A stretch of 64,000 nt of DNA from JAYVJH01 sp043777595 (GCA_043777595.1 JAYWHT010000114.1:21973-85972), one strand, 5' to 3'. Counted from the first letter of the stretch, positions 27,650 through 36,977 are shown. The notes: generated by a model not told the origin, from the sequence alone. Made by a program: numbers and translations.

Positions 27650-28876
27650 TTAGTTTACGCCCAACTCTTTCAAGATTTCGGTTACTTTGGCAGCAGCTTC
27701 TTTAAACTCCGTAGCCGACGATACTTTCAGGCCCGACTCGTTGATGATGCGTGCGCCTTCGGCGGCGTTTGTGCCTTGCAAACGTACAATGATTGGCACA
27801 GGAATATTGCCAATGGCTTTGTATGCCTCTACTACACCCGTAGCCACACGGTCGCAGCGAACGATTCCGCCAAAGATATTGATAAGAATTGCCTTTACGT
27901 TGGGGTCTTTTAGTATAATTCTAAAACCAGCCTCAACCGTCTGGGCGTTGGCACCACCCCCAACATCTAAGAAGTTGGCGGGTTCGCCTCCCGACAGTTT
28001 TATCAAGTCCATCGTTCCCATGGCCAAGCCTGCGCCGTTTACCATGCAGCCCACATTGCCGTCGAGTTTTACATAGTTGAGGTTGTTGGCATCGGCTTCT
28101 ACTTCGAGCGGGTCTTCTTCGGCTACGTCTCTCATGGCCGCAAAGTCTGGGTGGCGATAGAGGGCGTTATCGTCTAAGTTTACTTTGGCATCTACGGCAA
28201 TGATTTTGTCGTCTGAGGTTTTGAGTACGGGGTTAATTTCAAACATAGCTGCATCACAGCCATCGTAGGCGGCATAGAGCGATGTTACAAATTTTACCAT
28301 TTCTTTGAAAGCGCCACCCGAAAGCCCAAACCTAAAAGCGATGTTGCGAGCCTGAAACGCCAGTATGCCCACTCGTGGGTCTATCCATTCTTTAAATATT
28401 TTCTCGGGCGTGTGTTCGGCCACTTCTTCAATATCCATACCGCCTTCGGTACTGGCCATGATTACGGGGCAGCCTTTGGCACGATCGAGCAAGATAGACA
28501 TATAGTACTCCTTTGGCTCTGATGCACCTGGATAATAAACGTCTTCGGCTACATATATTTTGTTTACGACTTTGCCTTCTGGCCCTGTCTGAATCGTAAC
28601 GAGTGTATTGCCAAGTAGATTTTTGGCAATGGTTTCGACTTTTTCTAACGAATTGGCCACTGCCACGCCTCGTTGTTCTGAGCCAACAATCTTACCTTTT
28701 CCACGTCCGCCTGCATGAATCTGCGACTTGACAACGACAAATTTTTGGCCGCTTCGCTCCATCATTTGCTTGGCCGCTTCAACGGCCTGCTCGGCTGTTT
28801 CGGCTACGAGGCCGTCTTGCACCTTGACACCGTACTTTTTTAGGATTTCTTTTCCTTGGTATTCGTGGATATTCAT
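27650..28876 (-). CDS. sucC: Succinyl-CoA synthetase beta subunit
   Basis: ADP/GDP-forming beta chain of the TCA-cycle enzyme that converts succinyl-CoA to succinate; pairs with SucD, which is not in this window. 408 residues with ATP-grasp domain (MNIHEYQGKEILKKYGVKV, VVKSQIHAGGRGKGK) and the CoA-ligase half (FLDVGGGANAQTVEAGF, INIFGGIVRCDRVA). The ATG at 28876 fits the family start exactly; an upstream extension to 28924 does not. Confidence 0.97.
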   Translation of the reverse strand: MNIHEYQGKEILKKYGVKVQDGLVAETAEQAVEAAKQMMERSGQKFVVVKSQIHAGGRGKGKIVGSEQRGVAVANSLEKVETIAKNLLGNTLVTIQTGPEGKVVNKIYVAEDVYYPGASEPKEYYMSILLDRAKGCPVIMASTEGGMDIEEVAEHTPEKIFKEWIDPRVGILAFQARNIAFRFGLSGGAFKEMVKFVTSLYAAYDGCDAAMFEINPVLKTSDDKIIAVDAKVNLDDNALYRHPDFAAMRDVAEEDPLEVEADANNLNYVKLDGNVGCMVNGAGLAMGTMDLIKLSGGEPANFLDVGGGANAQTVEAGFRIILKDPNVKAILINIFGGIVRCDRVATGVVEAYKAIGNIPVPIIVRLQGTNAAEGARIINESGLKVSSATEFKEAAAKVTEILKELGVN

Positions 28877-28992
28877 TCGTAGAAATATTTGAGTCAAACT
28901 TAATTTTGGGGCGAAATTACACAATAATTCATTATGTCAGTTAGGATTTTTTTTATTCTGTACTAAATTTGGCATTAAATCAATTTTTGATA

Positions 28993-29643
28993 ATGCTCAA
29001 AGCCTCAAACCTAATCCGAAAATACCCCAATCTCGAAGTTCTCAAAGGCATTGACTTACACATTCGGCAAGCCGAAGTGGTGGCCATTGTTGGTGCTTCG
29101 GGTGCAGGCAAAAGTACTTTATTGCAAATTTTGGGTACACTCGACCGCCCTGATAGTGGCCAGTTGCTCATAGACGGCACAGATGTTTTTGGGCTAAAAG
29201 ACAAAGAATTGGCGGCATTCAGAAACCAAAAAATAGGTTTTGTTTTTCAGTTTCATAATCTACTGCCAGAGTTTACGGCTCTCGAAAATGTTTGTATGCC
29301 CGCTTTTGTGGGTGGACGAGACAAAGGCGTAAAGCAAAAAGCCGCTGATTTATTAGAAATTCTGGGGCTTAAAGACCGCCTTAATAACCTTCCCTCACAA
29401 CTCTCGGGAGGCGAGCAGCAGCGGGTAGCCGTGGCACGTGCGCTCATGAACGACCCCGCTATTGTGTTTGCAGACGAACCCAGTGGTAACTTAGACTCAG
29501 CCAATGCCCAAGACTTGCATCAACTTTTCTTTAAACTCAGAGACGACCTCCGCCAAACGTTTGTGATTGTAACTCACAACGAACACCTCGCCGCAATGGC
29601 CGACCGACGGCTCGAAATCAAAGATGGCCGAATAGTAACTTAA
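28993..29643 (+). CDS. lolD: LolD-type ABC transporter ATPase
   Basis: ATP-binding subunit of the LolCDE/MacB class, which extracts lipoproteins from the inner membrane. 216 residues with Walker A (VGASGAGKSTLLQILG), the class-specific FVFQFHNLLPEFTALENV Q-loop, signature LSGGEQQRVAVARAL, and Walker B (IVFADEPSGNLDS). No LolC/E permease gene is next to it, so the partner is inferred. Starting at 28993 gives the canonical MLKASNLIRKY. Divergent from sucC and followed after 12 bases by the DUF2851 gene. Confidence 0.85.
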   Translation: MLKASNLIRKYPNLEVLKGIDLHIRQAEVVAIVGASGAGKSTLLQILGTLDRPDSGQLLIDGTDVFGLKDKELAAFRNQKIGFVFQFHNLLPEFTALENVCMPAFVGGRDKGVKQKAADLLEILGLKDRLNNLPSQLSGGEQQRVAVARALMNDPAIVFADEPSGNLDSANAQDLHQLFFKLRDDLRQTFVIVTHNEHLAAMADRRLEIKDGRIVT

Positions 29644-29655
29644 ACGCTCAATACC

Positions 29656-30948
29656 ATGACCGAAGACTTTTTGTATTTTTTATGGCAGTTTCAGCAATTT
29701 GACAAAACAGACCTAAAAACTACTACCAACGAAGCCCTACAAGTACTGGCCATAGGCCGCCAAAACCACGATGCAGGCCCAGATTTTAGTCAGTCTCGGT
29801 TGTTGATTGGAGGCGTGGAGTGGGCTGGTAATGTCGAAATGCACATCAAAGCCTCCGACTGGCACCTGCACCAACACACCCACAACCGTGCTTATGACAG
29901 CGTAATACTGCACGTGGTGTGGCAAAACGACCAGCCGATTGCTCGCCCAGATGGCTCGTTGCTACCAACATTAGAACTCAAACCACTGACGGATAGTGTG
30001 ATGTTTGACCAATTTAAAAACTTAATAGAAAGCCCCAAAACCATACTATGCCAAAGCCAGTTTGACGACGTGCCGGCCATTCATAAACTGTCAATGCTCG
30101 ACCGTGCGCTGATGCAACGCCTCGAACGCAAGGCCGAAATAGTGCATGAACTATTGGCTCGCAACAACAACGACTGGGAAGAAACGGCGTACCAGTTGTT
30201 GGCCAATAACTTTGGTTTTAAAATCAATGCCGAACCTATGCTGAGATTGGCGCAAAATTTGCCACTCAAAATTTTACAAAAACACCGAGACAACAGTACG
30301 CAAATTGAGGCGGCTTTGTTTGGGCAAAGTGGACTGTTGGAACAAATCGAAACCAATGACGAATATACCAACACACTGAGGCGAGAATATGCTTTTTTGG
30401 ACTCAAAATACGGTCTTAAAACCAATCAGTTGGCCGCTCACGAATGGAAATATATGCGGCTGCGACCTGCCAACTTTCCGACCGTTCGGCTGGCGCAGTT
30501 GGCGGCACTTGTGCAGCATCACCCAAGTTTGTTTTCGCTTTTTATCAACGTTCAAAGTCCCGATTCTTTGTTTAGATTACTCAAAACCAAGCAATCAGAG
30601 TATTGGAGGGGGCATTATCAACTTGGTAAAGCTGCGGCTGGCCAAGTACCAGTGCTGGGGCAGTCGTCTATCGAAAACATCGTTATCAATACAGTTGTGC
30701 CGCTATTGGTGGCCTATTCGCAGCACCGAGACAACCGTGATATGTTGGACAAAGCCCTGAATTTATTGGAAAACCTACCAGCCGAACACAATAACATTAC
30801 CGACCAATGGCAATCGCTGGGTTTGCAAGTCAAAACGGCAGCAGACTCGCAGGCGACGATTGAGCTTTATAATAATTTTTGTACCCACAAACGCTGCCTC
30901 AACTGCGGTATTGGCACGGCGATTGTACGACAAAAAACAAAGGTATGA
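29656..30948 (+). CDS. DUF2851 family protein
   Basis: A 430-residue protein matching the DUF2851 pattern: opening MTEDFLYFLWQFQQFD, the GRQNHDAGPDFSQSRL motif, the WAGNVEMHIKASDWHLHQHT core with several His, YDSVILHVVWQND, and a C-terminal CxxC-like end (HKRCLNCGIGTAIV). Function unknown; conserved in Bacteroidota. Likely in one transcript with the LolD-type gene upstream. Confidence 0.9.
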   Translation: MTEDFLYFLWQFQQFDKTDLKTTTNEALQVLAIGRQNHDAGPDFSQSRLLIGGVEWAGNVEMHIKASDWHLHQHTHNRAYDSVILHVVWQNDQPIARPDGSLLPTLELKPLTDSVMFDQFKNLIESPKTILCQSQFDDVPAIHKLSMLDRALMQRLERKAEIVHELLARNNNDWEETAYQLLANNFGFKINAEPMLRLAQNLPLKILQKHRDNSTQIEAALFGQSGLLEQIETNDEYTNTLRREYAFLDSKYGLKTNQLAAHEWKYMRLRPANFPTVRLAQLAALVQHHPSLFSLFINVQSPDSLFRLLKTKQSEYWRGHYQLGKAAAGQVPVLGQSSIENIVINTVVPLLVAYSQHRDNRDMLDKALNLLENLPAEHNNITDQWQSLGLQVKTAADSQATIELYNNFCTHKRCLNCGIGTAIVRQKTKV

Positions 30949-30999
30949 AAATATTTGGTAACTTTGTACGTTGAATCTTAAATACAAAAACAAAAAACA

Positions 31000-31581
31000 A
31001 TGCGTTTTAAACTCTCAATTCTTGTACTATTCGTGGCTGCATCGCTCACTGTCCAAGCCCAAACGATTTATCTAAAACCTCATTTTGGGGTTGGAATAGG
31101 CGTTGGCTCGGCTCGGACGGTGTTGTCGCCCAATTTTATTTATGCCCTCAAATTTCAGACACACCCCAATATGCGGGTTTTTTATAGAGTACGCAAAGAC
31201 CGTTTTGTGTTTCAGCCAGAGATACACTACAACGTAAAAGGTGGTACGTTTAGCGGCGAAACTGCCGTAATTAGGCACAACTTCAACTATCTTAGCGTTC
31301 AGCCAGTTGTGGGCTATATCCTGACCGAAGGGCTAACGCTCGAGGTAGGTGCAGAGTATGGGCGAAGCCTAAACGGGCCGGCTTCATATGGCACCAACAA
31401 ACCCAACGAAAGTAGCCTGATGGTCGGCGCACAAATCGATTTGCTGGACTTTGCCGAAGATTTTAGTGTCAATTTTAGGTACATTTATGGCCTTACGGAT
31501 ATTTCGCCAATACCCAACCAAACGATGTACAACCGCACTTTTCAACTAACGGCTATCTATAATTTTTATCGGAAGAAATAA
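31000..31581 (+). CDS. Outer-membrane beta-barrel protein
   Basis: A 193-residue porin-like barrel: signal peptide (LSILVLFVAASLTVQA-Q), then alternating hydrophobic strands with aromatic ends (FVFQPEIHYNVKGGTF, NYLSVQPVVGYILT, LEVGAEYGRSLNG, FSVNFRYIYGLTDI) and a C-terminal strand TFQLTAIYNFY. This is the OmpA-like/PorT-like small barrel type (8 strands) common in Bacteroidota. A taactttg box at 30959-30966 could be its -7 element. Role unknown. Confidence 0.82.
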   Translation: MRFKLSILVLFVAASLTVQAQTIYLKPHFGVGIGVGSARTVLSPNFIYALKFQTHPNMRVFYRVRKDRFVFQPEIHYNVKGGTFSGETAVIRHNFNYLSVQPVVGYILTEGLTLEVGAEYGRSLNGPASYGTNKPNESSLMVGAQIDLLDFAEDFSVNFRYIYGLTDISPIPNQTMYNRTFQLTAIYNFYRKK

Positions 31582-31683
31582 ATCACAACCTTACTGTAAG
31601 TAATTGCAAATATTTGTATCTCACATTTATTTAATTTATAATGGTGTAATTTTGTATTCAGGTTAAGTAAAAAATAAATAGCT

Positions 31684-32523
31684 ATGACTCTTGCCCGATT
31701 GGATAATGAAGTTTTTTTTAAGAAAGCTTTTACCGATAAAATCGTTTTCAAAGCGTTTGTCAAAGATATTGTAGGTATTGATATAGAACCCGACAAGATT
31801 GAAACTGAAAAAGCATTTCAACCTAAATTAGGAAATATCAACTTCAAATATGATATTTTTGCGGAAGACACAAAAAAACGAATAGTCATAGAAATCCAAA
31901 AAGTTGAGTACGACCGCCAGGCGGCCCTGCATAACTTTGACCGATTTTTGCATTATCATTTGCAAGCTATTACCGAACAACAACGAAGTAGTGAAGACTA
32001 CTCGGTTGAAAAGACGGTTTATACAATAGTAGTAATGACTGCCCCATATAAAATCAATGAAAAAACAAGAGAAATTTATAAAGATGAAGTGTTGATTTCT
32101 AACCTAAATCCTAAAAATTTGAAAGGTGCAGAACGTAAATTGTTCAATCACGAATTGATTTATCTGAATCCAAACTATAAGGACGAAGATACTCCTCAAA
32201 ACTACAGAGATTGGTTAGATTTGATATATGAAAGTATCCATAATCCTCAGAATCCACAAGTAAATATACAAAATGCGGGTGTAAAAAGGGCTGTAGAGAT
32301 TGTAAGTTATGAAAACATAAATCCTTATGAGTGGGAGGAGTCAAAAAAAGAAGCTGGCAGACGTAAGGTTATCACCCTTGAAAGAGCTGAAGAACGAGAA
32401 GAAGTACAGACAGAGTTTGCCAAAAATGCGATTTTAGAAGGTTTTGACAATATCGTAATTTCAAAATTAACTGGTTTGACCATTGAGCAGATAGAAGAGT
32501 TGCGGACTGAAATGCAGAAGTAG
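31684..32523 (+). CDS. Rpn-family PD-(D/E)XK nuclease (recombination-promoting, transposase-like)
   Basis: A 279-residue nuclease of the RpnA/PF12784 type. It begins ARLDNEVFFKKAFTDKIVFK, the nuclease core shows KYDIFAEDTKKRIVIEIQKVEYDRQ (Asp, then E-x-Q in place of E-x-K), and LHNFDRFLHYHLQAI follows. The C-terminus (EGFDNIVISKLTGLTIEQIE) is the small helical module typical of these proteins. E. coli Rpn proteins cut DNA and promote RecA-independent recombination. It lies in a repeat-rich patch with hairpin elements on its 3' side. A taattttg box at 31647-31654 may drive it. Confidence 0.85.
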   Translation: MTLARLDNEVFFKKAFTDKIVFKAFVKDIVGIDIEPDKIETEKAFQPKLGNINFKYDIFAEDTKKRIVIEIQKVEYDRQAALHNFDRFLHYHLQAITEQQRSSEDYSVEKTVYTIVVMTAPYKINEKTREIYKDEVLISNLNPKNLKGAERKLFNHELIYLNPNYKDEDTPQNYRDWLDLIYESIHNPQNPQVNIQNAGVKRAVEIVSYENINPYEWEESKKEAGRRKVITLERAEEREEVQTEFAKNAILEGFDNIVISKLTGLTIEQIEELRTEMQK

Positions 32524-32582
32524 TTACAGTTCACTGCCATTGTTGATATATGCACGTTTCTTGGGCTTTTAGGACTATAAAA

Positions 32583-32670
32583 GACTGTCGGGCGTTTCCA
32601 CCATAGCCGTCAAGCTAAGAGTTTATTATGACTTTTTACCTTTGTTGGTGAAAACACCAACAAAGGTAAA
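32583..32670. repeat. Two hairpin repeats downstream of the Rpn nuclease
   Basis: A degenerate copy (gactgtcgggcgtttccacc near 32584) of the cgggtgtttccacccg hairpin seen at 55918-55941 is followed by a perfect hairpin: tttacctttgttggtg (32635-32650), aaaa, caccaacaaaggtaaa (32655-32670). The core gttggtg/caccaac recurs at 33952-34034. REP-like elements. Nothing else is evident in 32671-32807. Confidence 0.7.
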
Positions 32671-32807
32671 ATAGAGGGTAGAAGATTTCTCATCTCAACT
32701 TATCCTTCACAAAATCAGCCGTGTAGTTTTATAAAGACTTAAAAATGTGGTGTCTGAAATAGCATTCATTGCAGACACCACATTTGTCAATAGAGATACA
32801 ACACTTT

Positions 32808-33221
32808 TTAGTTGTTTCTGGCTTGATACTCTTTGAAATTTTTGATGACACGCCCCCTACGATACGAAAAAAAACGATACTTTTTGCCATCTTGCATCTC
32901 AATAATAAACTTGGTCGGATATATTAAAAAGGGGTTTCTACGGGCTATTTTAGCAACTTTTGACAAAGGAATACGAAGAGAAGTAATTAAATGATTGTAT
33001 TGATCGTGATAAAAAAAACGTTGAAAAATATTGTTTTTATCATACTCTTTCGGGCTAAAAAAAATACTATCATTCTGCATCGTTAGAGTGCCATTGATGC
33101 CTACAAAAAAATTAAACAATAAAGTCGGATGAAGTACTTCTTTGGAAGTTGCATCGGCTTTCGCAGTAGCATAGCAATTTAATGAGCATAGCAGGGCTGT
33201 ACATAAACAAATTTTTTTCAT
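32808..33221 (-). CDS. Hypothetical secreted protein
   Basis: A 137-residue protein with a signal peptide (MKKICLCTALLCSLNCYATA) and a beta-rich mature part (LLFNFFVGINGTLTMQNDSI, then IPLSKVAKIARRNPFLIYPT) that ends in a basic stretch (RFFSYRRGRVIKNFKEYQAR). The pattern of strands resembles PH/GRAM-like small domains, but I cannot assign it. Same strand as the next hypothetical gene, 79 bases apart; AT-rich like the accessory patch around it. Confidence 0.55.
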   Translation of the reverse strand: MKKICLCTALLCSLNCYATAKADATSKEVLHPTLLFNFFVGINGTLTMQNDSIFFSPKEYDKNNIFQRFFYHDQYNHLITSLRIPLSKVAKIARRNPFLIYPTKFIIEMQDGKKYRFFSYRRGRVIKNFKEYQARNN

Positions 33222-33300
33222 GGTAATTTTTAGTTTTAGATTATATCTTCGGTACCAACGTTTTTAGTGGTCTAAATATTGTTAGGTATATTTGGAGTAT

Positions 33301-33915
33301 TTAGCACGCACAGGAGTACGCATAATATGATCCGCTTCCTTGAGGGTCAAAACATATACAATTTCCGTTCACTACGGCATACATACCCCAAATAAAACCG
33401 ACGACCCCACCGACTCCAGCACCTATGGGATCGCCCAAGAGTACCGCAGCACCAGCAGCTATACCTACGACAGTATAAACAACAATCGTTACTATAATAT
33501 TCCAGAGGCTAGAAAAGAAGCCCGAGATACGTCCGTTTTTAGCCCCTTTGCCTGCTAATGAAATCCCACTCATTGCCAAATTACCAGCATTCGCATAATT
33601 GAATGTCGTTATGCTTAAAATATCCTTTTTTTCATCATTCGTCAGAGATTTATCTTTTATAATCTTCTCTTCATATTGACTGATAGTCTTTTTTAAAATA
33701 GTTTCTACCTCATCTTTATTTGGTTGAACTGAACTTTTGCTTATTCCATCTTCGTATTTTTTCAAATCATTTTCTATGAGTTTGGTTAAGTCTTTTGTAC
33801 TTTTTCTAATGTGCTTGGGTGCGTTATTATAGAATGTAGTTAGATCGTTCTCGGTAGAAATTCTACCTCCATTGGTTGAGTTATCTGAACCGATAGAGTT
33901 GATAAAACTTGGCAT
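33301..33915 (-). CDS. Hypothetical protein with Gly-rich membrane segment and Cys tail
   Basis: 204 residues from the ATG at 33915 (a GTG at 33933 is possible). The N-terminal two-thirds is soluble and charged (KSTKDLTKLIENDLKKYEDG, KDKSLTNDEKKDILS). A long Gly/Ala/Val hydrophobic region follows (IIVTIVVYTVVGIAAGAAVL, then GAGVGGVVGFIWGMYAVV), and the end is Cys-rich (NCICFDPQGSGSYYAYSCAC). The Gly-rich segment recalls bacteriocin-like or toxin-like proteins, but no family is recognised and no leader peptide is present. The frame stays open upstream into the palindromes at 33952, so the gene may be truncated at its 5' end. Confidence 0.5.
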   Translation of the reverse strand: MPSFINSIGSDNSTNGGRISTENDLTTFYNNAPKHIRKSTKDLTKLIENDLKKYEDGISKSSVQPNKDEVETILKKTISQYEEKIIKDKSLTNDEKKDILSITTFNYANAGNLAMSGISLAGKGAKNGRISGFFSSLWNIIVTIVVYTVVGIAAGAAVLLGDPIGAGVGGVVGFIWGMYAVVNGNCICFDPQGSGSYYAYSCAC

Positions 33916-33951
33916 ATCTTTATGCTGTATCACTTTACGAGCATTGCGCCA

Positions 33952-34034
33952 TTGTTGGTGTTTTCACCAACAAGCTGCCGTCCGAGTTGTTGGTGAAAAC
34001 ACCAACAAAGGCAAAAAACACCAACAAAGGCAAA
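33952..34034. repeat. Tandem gttggtgttttcaccaac hairpins
   Basis: First hairpin: ttgttggtg (33952-33960), tttt, caccaacaa (33965-33973). Second: ttgttggtg (33987-33995), aaaa, caccaacaa (34000-34008). A third right-half, caccaacaaaggcaaac, follows at about 34019-34035. It lies between uvrA and the Cys-tail hypothetical gene. REP-like; not a CRISPR because units are palindromes without regular spacers. Confidence 0.8.
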
Positions 34035-34064
34035 CAACTACTACGACAAAATCTTTGAATAAAG

Positions 34065-36977
34065 TTACTTCAACTTATCCTTCAAAAAACCTGCCGTATA
34101 GTTATTTTCTAATAATATCATGTCTTCGGGGGTGCCTGCAAAAGTAATATAGCCACCCAAGTCGCCGCCTTCGGGGCCGAGGTCTATTATCCAGTCTGCC
34201 GACTTGATGACTTCCATGTTGTGTTCAATCACAATCACCGTATCGCCCTGATTGACCAATGCGTTGAAGGCTTTGAGTAGCTTTTGAATATCGTGGAAGT
34301 GTAAGCCCGTTGTTGGTTCGTCAAAAATAAAAAGTGAACGGCCTTGGTTGGGGTTTGACTTACTCAAAAAAAACGCCAACTTCACCCGTTGTGCCTCACC
34401 ACCCGACAGGGTATTGGACGACTGCCCCAATTTGATATAACCCAGCCCCACTTCTTGTAGTGGCCTGAGTTTTTCGACTAATTTGGGTTCTTCGTTTGTA
34501 AAAAAACCAATGGCATCGTCCACCGTCATATCCAAAATGTCGGCAATGTCCACCGAGCGGCTGCCATCGGTGTTGGGGTATTTGATGTCTAATATTTCTT
34601 GTTTAAAACGCTTGCCGCCGCAGCCTTCACATTTGAGGTGAATGTCGGCCATAAACTGCATTTCGATTTTGATAATACCCTCGCCCTGACAAGTTTCGCA
34701 GCGGCCACCCTCGATATTGAACGAAAAATGAGACGGTTTATAGCCTCGTGCTTTGGCCAAATGCTGCTCGGCCATTGTCTGCCTGATGTAGTCGTAAGCC
34801 TTGATGTATGTAACGGGGTTTGAGCGGGTTGATTTGCCAATTGGGTTTTGATCGACCATTTCTATGGCATCAATCTTATCCAAACTTCCTTTAATATCTA
34901 CAAATTTGCCCACTTCCTCATTGGTTTCGCCTTTGGCACGGCTAATGGCTGGGTACAATATTTTACGAATGAGGGTGGACTTGCCCGAACCCGACACACC
35001 CGTAACGACCGTAAAAGTACCCAATGGAAACTTAGCCGACACGTCTTTCAGGTTGTTTTCTGATGCTCCCTTGATTTCGATAAAATGTGTAGCCTTCCGT
35101 CTGAATGTTGGGGTAGCAATCTGATCGGCATTAGTCAAAAAATTGAAGGTATGAGAAATACCGTTTGTATAAATCCCTCCTCTGGAGTTTAGGCCGCTTT
35201 GCCACACCAACTCCCCGCCCAAACTACCAGCATCGGGACCAATGTCTATAATTTGGTCGGCGGCACGCATTACTTCTTCTTCATGCTCGACAACTATTAC
35301 GCTGTTGCCCATGTCTCTAAGCGACTCCAGCACGCTCACCAACTGCCGAGTGTCTCGTGGGTGCAGGCCAATGCTCGGCTCGTCCAAAATATACATCGAC
35401 CCTACCAGCGCACTACCCAGCGAAGTAGCCAATTTGATACGCTGAAACTCACCTCCCGACAAAGACCCTGTGAGCCGATTGAGTGTCAAATAACCCAAGC
35501 CCACCCGAGTCATATATTCGAGTCGATTCTGGATTTCTACTACAATACGTTTGGCTACAAGTTGCTGATAGTCTGGCAATATTAGTTTTTGAAAAAATAC
35601 TAATGCTGCCGAAATCGGCATCAGTACAATATCGGTGATGGAGGTACCTCCTGCCCCCTGAGCAGAAGAAATAGAACCCCCTTCAGGGGGAAGGGGGTAT
35701 TGAATTTTTACATAACTGGCATCTTTTCTGAGCCTCGAGCCTCGGCAGTCGGGGCAAGACGTGCGGCCACGATAACGTGAGAGCATGACTCGATACTGGA
35801 CTTTGAGCGTTTGAGATTCTAAATATTCAAAAAAAGCATTTAGTCCCTGAAAGTACTCGTTACCTGTCCAGAGTAGTTCTTTTTCGGCTGGGGTTAGGTC
35901 TTTGTATGGTCTATGAATCGGAAAATTAAACTTAATGCCGTTTCGGAGTAGTGGGTTCAGCCAGTCGCTTTGTTTTTCGGTGCGCCAGGGGGCAATGGCC
36001 CCTTCAAAAACCGACAGCGATTTGTCTGGAATCACCAAGTCTCGGTCTATGCCCAGCACTCGCCCGAAGCCTTCGCAAGTTTTGCAAGCCCCATACGGAT
36101 TGTTGAAGCTAAATAAATTGACAGTTGGCTCTTCAAAAGTAATACCGTCCAATTCAAATTTATCTGAAAACTGTCGTATTTCTCGTCCTACAATGTTTAC
36201 AAAACAAGTACCCTCACCTTCAAAAAATGCCGTCTGGACAGAGTCCGAAAGTCTAAACTGATTGTCTTCGTCGTTGTGCTTGACACTAATACGGTCTATT
36301 AGAATGTTAATTGAGTGATTGTTAGACTGAGTAATTGAGTGAGTATCATTTAGTGTATCTTCAATAAAGGCCACATCGTCACCGATTACTATTCTGGTAT
36401 AACCCTTTGACAGTAAAATTTTTAACTCGGCTTCAAGATTTCGGTTTTCTTTGACAATGAGCGGGGCCATGACCATTGCTCGCTGCCCCTCGTCAAACGA
36501 TTGCACAAAATTAACGACATCGCTCACCGTGTCTTTTTTGACTACATTGCCCGAAAGCGGCGACTGCGTCTGGCCTACTCTGGCAAAAAGTAATTTCAAA
36601 TAATCATAAATTTCGGTCGTAGTGCCTACCGTCGAGCGAGGATTTTTGGTGTTTACTTTTTGTTCAATAGCAATAGCTGGCGAAATACCCTTGATATAGT
36701 CCACATCTGGTTTTTCCATTCGTCCCAAAAACTGACGGGTATAACTGCTAAGGCTCTCAACGTACATTCGTTGGCCTTCGGCAAAGAGCGTATCAAAGGC
36801 CAACGATGACTTGCCCGACCCCGACACACCCGTAATGACCACGAGCTTGTTGCGAGGAATGGCCACGTCTATGTTTTTGAGGTTGTTGGCACGTGCGCCC
36901 TTGATGATGATGTATTTGCGAGGGTCTAATTGGTCGAAATCTGTGAGGTTTACTGAATCTGTATCGATCGGTTGCAT
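34065..36977 (-). CDS. uvrA: UvrABC excinuclease subunit A
   Basis: DNA-damage recognition ATPase of nucleotide excision repair. From the ATG at 36977 it has 970 residues (a TTG at 37010 would add 11). Two ABC modules each have Walker A (VITGVSGSGKSSLAFDTLFA and VVTGVSGSGKSTLIRKILY), signature (LSGGEFQRIKLA, LSGGEAQRVKLAF) and Walker B (ILDEPSIGLHPRD, IFDEPTTGLHFHD). Zinc sites are CKTCEGFG-like, CPDCRGSR and CETCQGEG/CEGCGGKR. An in-frame insertion of about 20 residues (PLPPEGGSISSAQGAGG) lies near residue 435, between the CPDC zinc site and the first signature; it comes from a GC-rich repeat. Likely still functional. Confidence 0.96.
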   Translation of the reverse strand: MQPIDTDSVNLTDFDQLDPRKYIIIKGARANNLKNIDVAIPRNKLVVITGVSGSGKSSLAFDTLFAEGQRMYVESLSSYTRQFLGRMEKPDVDYIKGISPAIAIEQKVNTKNPRSTVGTTTEIYDYLKLLFARVGQTQSPLSGNVVKKDTVSDVVNFVQSFDEGQRAMVMAPLIVKENRNLEAELKILLSKGYTRIVIGDDVAFIEDTLNDTHSITQSNNHSINILIDRISVKHNDEDNQFRLSDSVQTAFFEGEGTCFVNIVGREIRQFSDKFELDGITFEEPTVNLFSFNNPYGACKTCEGFGRVLGIDRDLVIPDKSLSVFEGAIAPWRTEKQSDWLNPLLRNGIKFNFPIHRPYKDLTPAEKELLWTGNEYFQGLNAFFEYLESQTLKVQYRVMLSRYRGRTSCPDCRGSRLRKDASYVKIQYPLPPEGGSISSAQGAGGTSITDIVLMPISAALVFFQKLILPDYQQLVAKRIVVEIQNRLEYMTRVGLGYLTLNRLTGSLSGGEFQRIKLATSLGSALVGSMYILDEPSIGLHPRDTRQLVSVLESLRDMGNSVIVVEHEEEVMRAADQIIDIGPDAGSLGGELVWQSGLNSRGGIYTNGISHTFNFLTNADQIATPTFRRKATHFIEIKGASENNLKDVSAKFPLGTFTVVTGVSGSGKSTLIRKILYPAISRAKGETNEEVGKFVDIKGSLDKIDAIEMVDQNPIGKSTRSNPVTYIKAYDYIRQTMAEQHLAKARGYKPSHFSFNIEGGRCETCQGEGIIKIEMQFMADIHLKCEGCGGKRFKQEILDIKYPNTDGSRSVDIADILDMTVDDAIGFFTNEEPKLVEKLRPLQEVGLGYIKLGQSSNTLSGGEAQRVKLAFFLSKSNPNQGRSLFIFDEPTTGLHFHDIQKLLKAFNALVNQGDTVIVIEHNMEVIKSADWIIDLGPEGGDLGGYITFAGTPEDMILLENNYTAGFLKDKLK
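35641..35702. repeat. GC-rich repeat inserted in frame in uvrA
   Basis: About 60 bases with gaggtacctc, then gccccctgagcagaagaa and cccccttcagggggaaggggg, that extend uvrA by about 20 codons without a stop. Related in composition (runs of five or more C and G around ttc/gaa) to the elements at 42593, 43308, 53470 and 53848. Confidence 0.7.

Noticed and set aside
33952..34034. CRISPR-like array
   Set aside because: Units are self-complementary hairpins with no regular unique spacers and no cas genes nearby.
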